Assembly: GCA_011391635.1 (NCBI GenBank)
Contig: JAABQD010000012.1
Coordinates: 1 to 33,827, forward strand
DNA length: 33,827 nt
Direction of reading: 5' to 3'
Source of the DNA: Sulfurimonas sp.
GTDB taxonomy: Bacteria > Campylobacterota > Campylobacteria > Campylobacterales > Sulfurimonadaceae
Each line of letters begins with the position of its first letter. The stretch's first letter is position 1. A program made the position numbers and the translations under genes. This document shows, piece after piece, positions 23,162-30,555 of the stretch. Below the pieces are notes generated by a model. The model did not search any database. It was given only the letters and a program-made list of their open reading frames with translations, and was not told the origin of the DNA.

Positions 23162-23992
23162 ATGCAAATAAATACTCTAACACAAACACAACTTCAAGAA
23201 GCAATGAATACATATGCTGAAACATTAGCTTTAGAACCGTATCAGGCAGAATTAGTAAAACTGCAACAACATCTTGAGAGACATAAACGCAAACTTATCA
23301 TTTTATTTGAAGGACGTGATGCGGCTGGAAAAGGGAGTGTTATTGGAAGTGTAAGCCGATATATGAACCCTAAGCATTACCGTATAGTTGCTCTTGGTCG
23401 TCCTACCGAAGAAGAACTCACGCAGTGGTATTTTCAACGCTACATCAAACATTTTCCACATGGTGGAGAAGTTGTACTTTTTGATAGAAGCTGGTATAAC
23501 CGTGCGATGGTAGAGCCTGTTTTTGGTTTTTGCTCTAAAGAAGAACATGAGCTGTTTATGAAACATGTTGTTCCTTTTGAGGAGTCTTTAGTAGATCATG
23601 GCATAGTATTTATCAAACTCTATTTTAGTGTGAGCAAAGAGAAACAAGCACAAAGATTTGAACAACGCCGTTCAGATCCACTTCGTCAATGGAAGCTGAG
23701 CGAAATAGACCTTCAAGCACAGAGTATGTGGGAGCAGTTTACAAAAACAAAATACAATATGCTCAAAAATACAAATCATCCTAAAGCACCTTGGCATGTC
23801 ATTCGTTCAAGTGATAAACATAGAGCAAGACTTGAAACTATGAAACTTATTCTCAATCAAGTGGACTACTATGGAAAAAGTAAAACACTCGATTTTGAAC
23901 TCAATCCTAAAGCAGTTTTTACAGCAGAGCAAGAGTTGGCAATTATGGATAAACATGAACAAAAAGAGTTAAAAAGCAAAGCATCCAATTAA
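23162..23992 (+). CDS. ppk2: Polyphosphate kinase 2
   Basis: PPK2 moves phosphate between polyphosphate and nucleotides, usually to make GTP or ATP from the diphosphate. The single-domain 276-residue protein has Walker A G-R-D-A-A-G-K-G-S at 51-59, Walker B with D108 in V-V-L-F-D-R-S-W-Y-N-R, and the lid motif R-R-S-D-P-L-R-Q-W-K-L-S, typical of class I enzymes that act on nucleoside diphosphates. It is expressed from its own promoter, and its last codons hold the -10 box that may serve the following tRNA gene. Confidence 0.94.
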   Translation: MQINTLTQTQLQEAMNTYAETLALEPYQAELVKLQQHLERHKRKLIILFEGRDAAGKGSVIGSVSRYMNPKHYRIVALGRPTEEELTQWYFQRYIKHFPHGGEVVLFDRSWYNRAMVEPVFGFCSKEEHELFMKHVVPFEESLVDHGIVFIKLYFSVSKEKQAQRFEQRRSDPLRQWKLSEIDLQAQSMWEQFTKTKYNMLKNTNHPKAPWHVIRSSDKHRARLETMKLILNQVDYYGKSKTLDFELNPKAVFTAEQELAIMDKHEQKELKSKASN

Positions 23993-23993
23993 G

Positions 23994-23999
23994 TATAAT
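23994..23999 (+). promoter_or_regulatory. Possible -10 box for tRNA-Gln
   Basis: TATAAT lies directly after the ppk2 stop codon, about 80 bp before the tRNA. Confidence 0.35.
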
Positions 24000-24079
24000 C
24001 TAAGGCTTTTTACTTTAAAATTCCGCCCGTTTTAGAGTGTGCTATAAGCTTTTTAAAACTTTTTACTTCTACAGCTTTT

Positions 24080-24154
24080 TGGGGTGTCGCCAAGCGGTAA
24101 GGCCTCGGTTTTTGGTACCGATATTCGGGGGTTCGAATCCCTCCACCCCATCCA
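24080..24154 (+). tRNA. tRNA-Gln (anticodon TTG)
   Basis: The 75-base gene folds as a cloverleaf: acceptor TGGGGTG with CACCCCA, anticodon stem TCGGT with ACCGA around loop TTTTGGT (anticodon TTG), and T arm GGGGG-TTCGAAT-CCCTC. CCA is encoded. The U1-A72 pair is usual for tRNA-Gln; in this group it is charged with glutamate and then amidated by GatCAB. Confidence 0.95.
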
Positions 24155-24187
24155 CAAAATCCACATATTTTTACTAAGGCAAACCAA

Positions 24188-24301
24188 TTGGAAGATTCTG
24201 CTAACGACCTGTTTACGCTCACAATTCGCACTATCGCATTTTTATCTATTGCGGGGATTTTTTTCTTTACATTAACAAGAAAAAAAGAGAATAAAAAATA
24301 A
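24188..24301 (+). CDS. Candidate small single-pass membrane protein
   Basis: A 37-residue frame from a TTG, 8 bp after AAGG. It encodes an acidic start (E-D-S-A-N-D-L-F), a hydrophobic segment (I-A-F-L-S-I-A-G-I-F-F-F) and a basic end (R-K-K-E-N-K-K), the layout of a single-pass inner-membrane peptide. It ends 1 bp before a terminator hairpin. The TTG start and short length leave doubt. Confidence 0.4.
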   Translation: MEDSANDLFTLTIRTIAFLSIAGIFFFTLTRKKENKK

Positions 24302-24302
24302 T

Positions 24303-24330
24303 AAAACTGCCAATAAAATTGGCAAGTTTT
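24303..24330. terminator. Terminator between convergent units
   Basis: AAAACTGCCAAT pairs with ATTGGCA-A-GTTTT with one bulged base. A-rich DNA on one side and T-rich on the other suit termination in both directions, between the tRNA-Gln region and the diguanylate cyclase gene. Confidence 0.6.
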
Positions 24331-26041
24331 ATATCATACTCTCTTGATACATTTGAGCTTCAAAAATCACAACTTTGTTTCGTCCACTATTCTTAGCATT
24401 ATACAGAGCGACATCCGCATGTTTGATGGCCTGCCATGGTGAGATACTATTTTCAATATAACTTGAGATACCAATACTAAGTGTTTTTGAAAAGGTCTCT
24501 TCCCCAACTTTAAACACTTTTTTAGAAAATTCACTATTGATATGATTTGCTATCTTTGCTGCGACTTCATTAGATGTATCAAAAACAATTAATAAAAATT
24601 CCTCTCCACCATAGCGTATAGCCAAATCTGAGCCTTTTATATTGTTTCTTAGCACATCAGAGAGTGTTCGTATAACTTCATCGCCTACATCATGTCCATA
24701 AGTATCATTGACTTGCTTAAAAAAGTCTATATCTACCATCATTACAGAAAAGTTTTCTCCTGATTTTATTCCATCATCAATATATTGCTCCAAAAATCTT
24801 CTATTTAAAAGAGACGTCATAGGGTCTTTAAGTGATTTTTCATGGAGTTTATTCATAAGAAGTTTCGTTTGCAACACTGGCTCTGCTAACTCAAAATAGT
24901 TTGATATGATCGGAATAAGCTCTTTTGCTTTTATCAACTCTTCGTCATTTGCAACATATATCAAAAGGGTCAAGGAGAGTTCATCTGAAATTGTAAATGG
25001 CAAACATATAGATTCTCTATTTTTCATAGCACACAAATCACAAATATTATGAAAATCAGTAGAAACAACTTGAAAATTTGTTCTAAAGGCTCTACATACT
25101 TGTGTAGAATTTTCCAACTCTTCATCATTGATAAATGTCAATTTACTCGATTTGAGAACTATTTTTCTCTTTTTTGTAGTTATATTATTTTCAAAGATAA
25201 TAAAGTTTTCCAACTCAAGATTACTCTCTAAAATATGTTTGATTCTCTCATAAATTTTTTCTTTGTCGTAATCAAGTTCAATCGTTTTTTTGAATCTAAA
25301 TATTTCAGACAGATCATTGAGTTTTTTTGCCACTTTTCCAGCTTCATCAGAGAGATTTGTTTGTACATAATAAGAGAAATCTCCTTTGTATGCTTTATCA
25401 ATTCCCTCTTCAAGGGCATCAAACAGTTTCACATAAGGCTTAATGATATACCCTGTAACAAAGAATGCCAAGATTAAAAATACAAATGAGATTAAAATAA
25501 TTTTGAGTATGGTATCAACTGTTTTATTCTTCACTTCACTAATATCAAGTTCCAAAGTAATTGCACCTAAAACATCTCCCTCTTTCTCATTCACATGACA
25601 ACTCAAACAATTGGGTTTTGAATATTTCGTCGCAATGTAAGGGATTGTAATGCGTAAAAACTGTTCCCTCTCTTCATTAATTATATTTGTAATAGCTTTT
25701 CCATGACTGAGTACATCTTTTTCTATATCATCATATTTATATGGGTCAAGACCGCCGTCTCCAAACTCTTCAATCACTTTTTTAGAGCGAATAACTCTGA
25801 GTGTTTTCACATTTTGATGCTTAATCATATTACTCAAAAAGAGGTCTCTTTTGTCCATTGCACCTAAATTCATATGAGAAGTTAGCCCATCTCGAACAGA
25901 TTCAGCTATAGAATAGGCTCTATCTACTGCAGCTCTTTTTCCAAAATCGATAAAATTAATCCACACATTTGTGACAGTAGCGACGGAGAGAATACTCAAC
26001 ATGATAAAAACAATTATTAACACTTTATTATTTGTACTCAT
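24329..26041 (-). CDS. Membrane diguanylate cyclase with heme-type (CxxCH) sensor domain
   Basis: The 570-residue protein makes cyclic di-GMP. Its order is: membrane segment (about 6-28), periplasmic domain with C-L-S-C-H at 145-149 (a covalent heme c site, as in DUF3365/Tll0287-like sensors), second membrane segment (180-200), HAMP, a GAF-like region (about 255-395) and a GGDEF domain with active G-G-E-E-F at 478-482. The GAF-like part has C316, C334, C337 and C346, which might hold a metal or Fe-S cluster. The inhibitory RxxD site appears to be K-G-S-D, so product inhibition may be weak. A redox or gas signal is the likely input, which is inference. Confidence 0.9.
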   Translation of the reverse strand: MSTNNKVLIIVFIMLSILSVATVTNVWINFIDFGKRAAVDRAYSIAESVRDGLTSHMNLGAMDKRDLFLSNMIKHQNVKTLRVIRSKKVIEEFGDGGLDPYKYDDIEKDVLSHGKAITNIINEEREQFLRITIPYIATKYSKPNCLSCHVNEKEGDVLGAITLELDISEVKNKTVDTILKIILISFVFLILAFFVTGYIIKPYVKLFDALEEGIDKAYKGDFSYYVQTNLSDEAGKVAKKLNDLSEIFRFKKTIELDYDKEKIYERIKHILESNLELENFIIFENNITTKKRKIVLKSSKLTFINDEELENSTQVCRAFRTNFQVVSTDFHNICDLCAMKNRESICLPFTISDELSLTLLIYVANDEELIKAKELIPIISNYFELAEPVLQTKLLMNKLHEKSLKDPMTSLLNRRFLEQYIDDGIKSGENFSVMMVDIDFFKQVNDTYGHDVGDEVIRTLSDVLRNNIKGSDLAIRYGGEEFLLIVFDTSNEVAAKIANHINSEFSKKVFKVGEETFSKTLSIGISSYIENSISPWQAIKHADVALYNAKNSGRNKVVIFEAQMYQESMI

Positions 26042-26095
26042 AAATAACCTATCTTTTTTAAATTACTCTTACTTTTGAATTAGAAGTTTTGATTA

Positions 26096-26125
26096 AAATC
26101 AACATACGAAAAAGTATGTTGATTT
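26096..26125 (-). terminator. Perfect 12-bp hairpin after the lipoprotein gene
   Basis: AAATCAACATAC and GTATGTTGATTT pair fully around a 6-base loop. On the minus strand TTTTAATC follows, fitting termination of the cysteine-rich lipoprotein transcript before the diguanylate cyclase gene. Confidence 0.6.
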
Positions 26126-26141
26126 GACGAGGGTAGAAGTT

Positions 26142-26339
26142 CTATTTTTTACTTAAATTAGCATCATTGCCGTTCATGCCACATTGGCAATTAGCACCAC
26201 ATTGACAAGGTTTTGGACATTTGCAATTTGGATTATTACACTGACCACCGTTCATTCCAGTTAAACCACTTTGCGTACCACATCCCGCACCCAAAAACAT
26301 CATTCCCAAAACCGCAGCTATTTTCAACATATTTTTCAT
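26142..26339 (-). CDS. Cysteine-rich metallothionein-like lipoprotein
   Basis: A 65-residue protein with a lipoprotein signal and lipobox L-G-A-G-C (C20). The mature part is a linker rich in G, N and Q followed by seven cysteines within 20 residues: C34, C39, C41, C45, C47, C51 and C53, in C-x-C and C-x3-C spacings. That density resembles metallothioneins and suggests binding of Cu(I), Zn or similar ions at the periplasmic or outer face of the envelope. I know of no named family. AAGGAAAAAA precedes the ATG, and a strong hairpin follows the gene, so it seems to be a single-gene unit. Confidence 0.8.
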   Translation of the reverse strand: MKNMLKIAAVLGMMFLGAGCGTQSGLTGMNGGQCNNPNCKCPKPCQCGANCQCGMNGNDANLSKK

Positions 26340-26401
26340 TTTTTTTCCTTATAGTTGTATTCCAAGATGGTATCTATAAATTTGTTAATTATAAATTAAA
26401 A

Positions 26402-26905
26402 CTATAAACTACCCTCTATATATTTTGGAATTAAACTTTTGATTCTTTCATATATTTTTATAAAATCCGTAGAGTAAACTCTATTTTGACCAATGGAAGT
26501 AATAAAGTTAGTATCTCTATTCCATCTTGGAACTATATGCATGTGAATATGTTCTGCTATCCCTGCCCCTGCGGCCGCACCGAGGTTCATGCCTATATTG
26601 ACACCGTGTGCTTTGAAGCCCTCTTTGAGAAGTCGCACGCACTTTTGAGCTAAATTACTCATATGGAGCCAAGTTTTGCTCTCAAGTTCTTCAAGTTTAT
26701 CTGTATGGAGATGTGGAATAATCATAAAATGCCCTGGAGTATAGGGATAGAGATTCATAACAATAAAACAGTGTTCATCTCTATAAAGCACACGATGTTT
26801 TTCATCCTCTTGCGTTTGTGTGCTTACATTACAAAAAACACACCCCTCCATCTCTGCTCCAGCAATATACTCATCTCTCCATGGTGCGTATAAAATATCT
26901 TTCAT
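26402..26905 (-). CDS. HIT family hydrolase
   Basis: A 167-residue histidine-triad protein that acts on nucleotide-linked phosphates, probably an Ap4A or AMP-ester hydrolase. The catalytic triad motif is H119-x-H121-x-H123 in E-H-I-H-M-H-I-V-P-R-W, and C22/C25 in C-V-F-C near the N-terminus may bind zinc, as in FHIT-like bacterial proteins. The long form with P-R-W-N-R-D-T-N-F is the usual one in Campylobacterota. AGGGGAATAGT precedes the ATG. It lies 68 bp downstream of hsdS on the same strand. Confidence 0.92.
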   Translation of the reverse strand: MKDILYAPWRDEYIAGAEMEGCVFCNVSTQTQEDEKHRVLYRDEHCFIVMNLYPYTPGHFMIIPHLHTDKLEELESKTWLHMSNLAQKCVRLLKEGFKAHGVNIGMNLGAAAGAGIAEHIHMHIVPRWNRDTNFITSIGQNRVYSTDFIKIYERIKSLIPKYIEGSL

Positions 26906-26973
26906 ACTATTCCCCTTTTTATTTTTTTGTTTTCATTTTTGCAAATACTTACTTTTGAACTTTATTCCACTCA

Positions 26974-28164
26974 TCATGCTACACTCACTTGTCCGTTCAT
27001 AAGCATCGGGAGGAGAAAATCTCTTAGCTGGATTAGGTGTTGGGATTGTTGCTGATTAATTGCTATTTTTTCATTCGTTGGCAAAATAAGTTTTTTATAC
27101 TTATCCATTAAACTTTCACTGGGTATAGCATAATGTAATTGCTTTATGTCTTCAGGATAAACATGAGGCTGAGCCGAACCTTTTGCTTGACTATAAATAT
27201 AATCTTGTAGCAAATATAAATGATGTAAAACCATGATTGTATCTATATCATTTTTACCTCTAATGGCAGTGCAATCAGAAGCAAAAATTGGTTCTCTCCA
27301 AAAATTTATATGTCCAGCATTAGCTCCAGAACCGCTTATTGTAATTGTATTTTTCTCTCTATTGAATTTTGAATGTAAATATGAATAATTAATTCCTGCG
27401 GCAACAACCTTAATATGTCCTTCTAATGTATCTTTTTCTGTAATTAAGTCACCTCTTTTTATTTCTGCATATTTTCCAAGTGATTTCACTTCCCAACCCT
27501 CTGGAATCTCTCTTTTTAACTCCTCATTATAAACCATTTTACCGCCTGATGATTTGTAGGGTTTGTTGTTGGCATGTGGAAAATCAAACTGCACAAACCA
27601 ATAATCATAAAGAGTTTTTGCCATAGCTTCAAGCTCTTTATTTATGCGGTTGTTGAGTTCTATTTTGGCATCTAAAGTGGAGAGGATTTTTGCGATTTTT
27701 TGTTGTTCTTTTAACTCACTAGGTATTCTTACTTGAATATTAAATAATCTAGTTTTATCCAATTCACCTTGACCAGTACTTCCATCCATAAAAGATTGTA
27801 TTTCTTTTTCAAATGAAAAAAGTGCATAATTTAAACATTTAGCTTCATAGTATGAACCACATCTCAAAAGTAATATATGAGAATCAGAAATTAATTGAAC
27901 ATCACTTGGAATTTTATCTACAAATGCACATCTTCCAGCTGTTCCTTGTCCTGTGGAATTAAATAAGATATCTCCAACCTGAATAATTTTATTTTTAGAA
28001 ATAGTTTTAGTGTCATCTGTATATCTTGCAAATGAAAAATCAATAGTATTATCTCTAATACATTTTTGATTAAGAACCATTATTGTACTTTTATCAACAT
28101 AACTTGGAGTAATACCTTTTATTGAATATTTTATAAATTCTTCAACTTTTTTCCATTCATACAT
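26974..28164 (-). CDS. hsdS: Type I restriction enzyme specificity subunit
   Basis: HsdS carries the target recognition domains that choose the DNA site for the HsdM2S methylase and the HsdR nuclease. The 396-residue protein has two recognition domains (about 1-150 and 215-365), each followed by a conserved helix: L-K-E-Q-Q-K-I-A-K-I-L-S-T-L-D-A-K-I-E-L-N-N-R-I-N-K-E-L-E near 155-183 and the shorter I-N-Q-Q-Q-S-Q-H-L-I-Q-L-R-D-F-L-L-P near 372-388. Both domains look complete, so the system should recognise a bipartite site. It overlaps hsdM by 8 bp and is last in the operon. Confidence 0.93.
   Translation of the reverse strand: MYEWKKVEEFIKYSIKGITPSYVDKSTIMVLNQKCIRDNTIDFSFARYTDDTKTISKNKIIQVGDILFNSTGQGTAGRCAFVDKIPSDVQLISDSHILLLRCGSYYEAKCLNYALFSFEKEIQSFMDGSTGQGELDKTRLFNIQVRIPSELKEQQKIAKILSTLDAKIELNNRINKELEAMAKTLYDYWFVQFDFPHANNKPYKSSGGKMVYNEELKREIPEGWEVKSLGKYAEIKRGDLITEKDTLEGHIKVVAAGINYSYLHSKFNREKNTITISGSGANAGHINFWREPIFASDCTAIRGKNDIDTIMVLHHLYLLQDYIYSQAKGSAQPHVYPEDIKQLHYAIPSESLMDKYKKLILPTNEKIAINQQQSQHLIQLRDFLLPMLMNGQVSVA
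27571..27580 (+). repeat. GGCATGTGGA motif in hsdS
   Basis: The coding strand carries the complement, read within F-P-H-A-N. Confidence 0.85.
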
Positions 28165-29779
28165 AAAACAAACTCTTCATATTAGATTTTATTTCAGATT
28201 CTAACTTATTCGATTCTACAAACATACTCTCTAAGTTCTCGCTAAACCCTTTCATCTTCGCTTCAAACGCATCTTTTGTGATGTCCACATACTCTATCTT
28301 CACATCAAAATATTGCCCTGCACTAAAACTATAATTTTTAGCTTTTATCTCATCATAACTCACCACAACCGACAAATCTTTCTTGACTATTTTGTTGTTA
28401 AAAGTATTGATGATTTCATCTTCTTCTTTAGGACTTAAAACAGTTTTTTGGTTTTTCCCCTCTTTTACTTTCTTACCCAAGTTTGAAGCGTCTATGAGCA
28501 CTACGCCCTCTTTGTTTGAACGGTCTATAAAAACTATGGAGACATTTGTACCCGTGGTTGCAAAGATATTGCTCGGCATGGAGACCACACCTGCAAGCAT
28601 CTTTTCATCTATGAGTTTTTCTCTTATCTTTTTGTCTATCCCGCTTTGAGCGGTAATGAAACCTGTCGGCACGACCACGGCGGCTTTTCCACCCTGCTTG
28701 AGTGAAAAAATAATGTGCTGTAAAAAAAGAGAGTAAATAGACATGCTCTCTAGTTTTTTTGCAGGAACATTAGGAATGCCCGCAAAAAATCTCTCATGAT
28801 TTTCTTTAGCGTCCAAATCATCTCTGTAATCGCTAAAGTCCATTTTAAACGGAGGATTTGAGACGATGTAATCAAACTTGCGTAATGCTTCGCCCTCTTT
28901 GTGGTAAGGGTGCAACATCGTATTACCCTGAATGATGTTTTGGATGGAGTGGATAAGGTTGTTTAAAACCAGATTGAGCCTCAAAAGACTTGATGATTTT
29001 TGAGAAATATCTTGTGAATAGATGCTGCATTTATCTTCACCTATGGCATGTGCAATATTCATCAAAAGCGTTCCAGAACCAGCTGATGGGTCGTAACATG
29101 TAACATTTTTTACATCGCCTTGCACCAAAATAGCCGCCATGATTTTTGCCACGGCATGTGGAGTGTAATACTCCGCATATTTTCCACCGCTGTCGTTGTT
29201 GTAGTCTTTTATGAGGTACTCAAAAATAGTCGCATAAAAATCATACTTTTCTTTAAAAATATTTTCAAAACTAAAATGGACAAGTTTGTTGATGATAGCC
29301 TTGCAAAATGGGTCTCTTTTTGAGCTGTCGGTAATGAACTCACTCACATTATCAAAAAGGGTAATCTTTGAACCACCCTCTGTTTTTACCGCAAAAATAT
29401 CATTATTGTCTCTGGCAATCGTTCGTAAAGTATCATCAAAAGTTTTGGCAAAATCGGGACTGTTTTGGATGTCAAAAAGATGCGTTATCAGATGTTCTGG
29501 CTTTAAAGTTGCAGTATCAGCACCAAGCTGTAAAAGCAGCATCTCTTTGTCATCTTCTGACATCTCTTTATAAGCCACTTCCCACTTCTGGGCATGTGCA
29601 AGTGTTTTATCTATTTTTTTAGCTTCATAAGCAAACTTATCATTTAAAAATTTATATAAAAAAACCTGCGTAATAATCTTAAACTCATTGCCATCATTCC
29701 CCAAACCATAACTAGAACAAATCCCCTTAAGGCTGTCTATCAACTCTTTTGTTTTTCTCTCAAAATCTACTGTTATCAA
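28157..29779 (-). CDS. hsdM: Type I restriction enzyme methylase subunit
   Basis: HsdM transfers methyl groups from S-adenosylmethionine to adenine N6 and is also part of the restriction complex. The 540-residue protein has motif I D-P-S-A-G-S-G at 230-236 and the catalytic N-P-P-F at 308-311, with the HsdM helix domain in the first 170 residues and E-Y-Y-T-P (203-207). The start is TTG with AGGA 7 bp before it; no ATG fits. It follows fic by 9 bp. It contains one exact and two near copies of the dispersed 10-mer. Confidence 0.95.
   Translation of the reverse strand: MITVDFERKTKELIDSLKGICSSYGLGNDGNEFKIITQVFLYKFLNDKFAYEAKKIDKTLAHAQKWEVAYKEMSEDDKEMLLLQLGADTATLKPEHLITHLFDIQNSPDFAKTFDDTLRTIARDNNDIFAVKTEGGSKITLFDNVSEFITDSSKRDPFCKAIINKLVHFSFENIFKEKYDFYATIFEYLIKDYNNDSGGKYAEYYTPHAVAKIMAAILVQGDVKNVTCYDPSAGSGTLLMNIAHAIGEDKCSIYSQDISQKSSSLLRLNLVLNNLIHSIQNIIQGNTMLHPYHKEGEALRKFDYIVSNPPFKMDFSDYRDDLDAKENHERFFAGIPNVPAKKLESMSIYSLFLQHIIFSLKQGGKAAVVVPTGFITAQSGIDKKIREKLIDEKMLAGVVSMPSNIFATTGTNVSIVFIDRSNKEGVVLIDASNLGKKVKEGKNQKTVLSPKEEDEIINTFNNKIVKKDLSVVVSYDEIKAKNYSFSAGQYFDVKIEYVDITKDAFEAKMKGFSENLESMFVESNKLESEIKSNMKSLFYV
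29153..29162 (+). repeat. GGCATGTGGA motif in hsdM
   Basis: The complement on the coding strand is read within T-P-H-A-V, next to the conserved E-Y-Y-T-P. Near copies GGCATGTGCA lie at 29045-29054 and 29591-29600. Confidence 0.85.
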
Positions 29780-29788
29780 ATTTTATTC

Positions 29789-30400
29789 CTATTTTTTCAA
29801 TCCGTTTAATATTATTGTTTCCATACTATCACTATCTGCAAATTGTACACATTCGATTGCAGCATCTATATACTCTTTTGGTGTTACTGTGGAATAATCA
29901 ATATATTTATATCCATTAAACAGAGCTATCATGTCAAAAAACAATCTGGTAATTCGACCATTTAACTCATAAAATGGATGTAATGCATTAATTTCACATT
30001 TATAATAAGCTAATTTTTTAGCAAATTCTTCTTTTGATTTGTTTTCATAATCTTTTAGATAATTTTCCTTTTCAAGTTCTTCAAAAATTTTCTTTGATGA
30101 ACTTTTCACATACAATCCTTGGCAAAATCTTGATTCACCTTTTGCCATATTGTAATCTCTATACACACCAGCCCAGTCATACAAAGCTTCAAAAGTTCTT
30201 CGATGAAGTTCCTTAAAATATGTCTCATCAAAAATAGTATTTTCGTTTAATTCATCATAGAATATCTCATACGCTTCTGTTAAAAGCTCTTTTTCTAGTT
30301 CATGGATTTGTAAACTATCAACTATATTTAGTTTATTTTTCGGTACATCTGTTTTTTCAATATAAATATTGCTACTTTGAACCTTGTACTTTGATACCAT
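29789..30400 (-). CDS. Fic domain AMP-transferase (toxin of a VbhA/VbhT-like pair)
   Basis: Fic proteins transfer AMP or related groups to target proteins such as gyrase. The 203-residue protein has the Fic core: L-H-R-R-T-F-E-A-L-Y-D-W-A-G-V-Y-R (65-81), a flap with K-G-E-S-R-F, and the active loop H141-P-F-Y-E-L-N-G-R149 with R152. In the usual H-P-F-x-x-G-N-G-R form the sixth place is G; here it is L, although the catalytic H, the acidic residue, N and R are kept. It lacks its own inhibitory helix, which is instead supplied by the small gene just upstream, overlapping it by 29 bp. It is set between hsdR and hsdM. Confidence 0.88.
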   Translation of the reverse strand: MVSKYKVQSSNIYIEKTDVPKNKLNIVDSLQIHELEKELLTEAYEIFYDELNENTIFDETYFKELHRRTFEALYDWAGVYRDYNMAKGESRFCQGLYVKSSSKKIFEELEKENYLKDYENKSKEEFAKKLAYYKCEINALHPFYELNGRITRLFFDMIALFNGYKYIDYSTVTPKEYIDAAIECVQFADSDSMETIILNGLKK

Positions 30401-30524
30401 GTTTTTCCCTCAACTGCTTAACTTCTTCTATTACTTCTTTGCTGGCTTCCCTGTAACCCTCTATACTTTGAGTTGTTTGTATAACCTTGGCAAGTTCTTT
30501 AGAATCAATTGGATTTTTACTCAC
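30372..30524 (-). CDS. VbhA-like antitoxin of the Fic protein
   Basis: A 50-residue protein that starts from GTG, 8 bp after AAGG. Residues 14-26 read V-I-Q-T-T-Q-S-I-E-G-Y-R-E, which contains T-Q-S-I-E-G, the (S/T)xxxE(G/N) inhibitory motif. In class I Fic systems the glutamate of this motif enters the active site of the partner and blocks productive ATP binding. The rest is a charged helix ending in K-V-Q-G-S-K. Gene order (antitoxin first, overlapping the toxin by 29 bp) is that of vbhA-vbhT. It is too short for routine gene finders and easily missed. Confidence 0.82.
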   Translation of the reverse strand: MSKNPIDSKELAKVIQTTQSIEGYREASKEVIEEVKQLREKHGIKVQGSK

Positions 30525-30555
30525 TTTATCAACCTTATAATTTTTAAACTATATT

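Noticed and set aside
26906..26973. Terminator between hsdS and the HIT gene
   Set aside because: The stretch is T-rich on the + strand but I find no stem of useful length, so no terminator is called.
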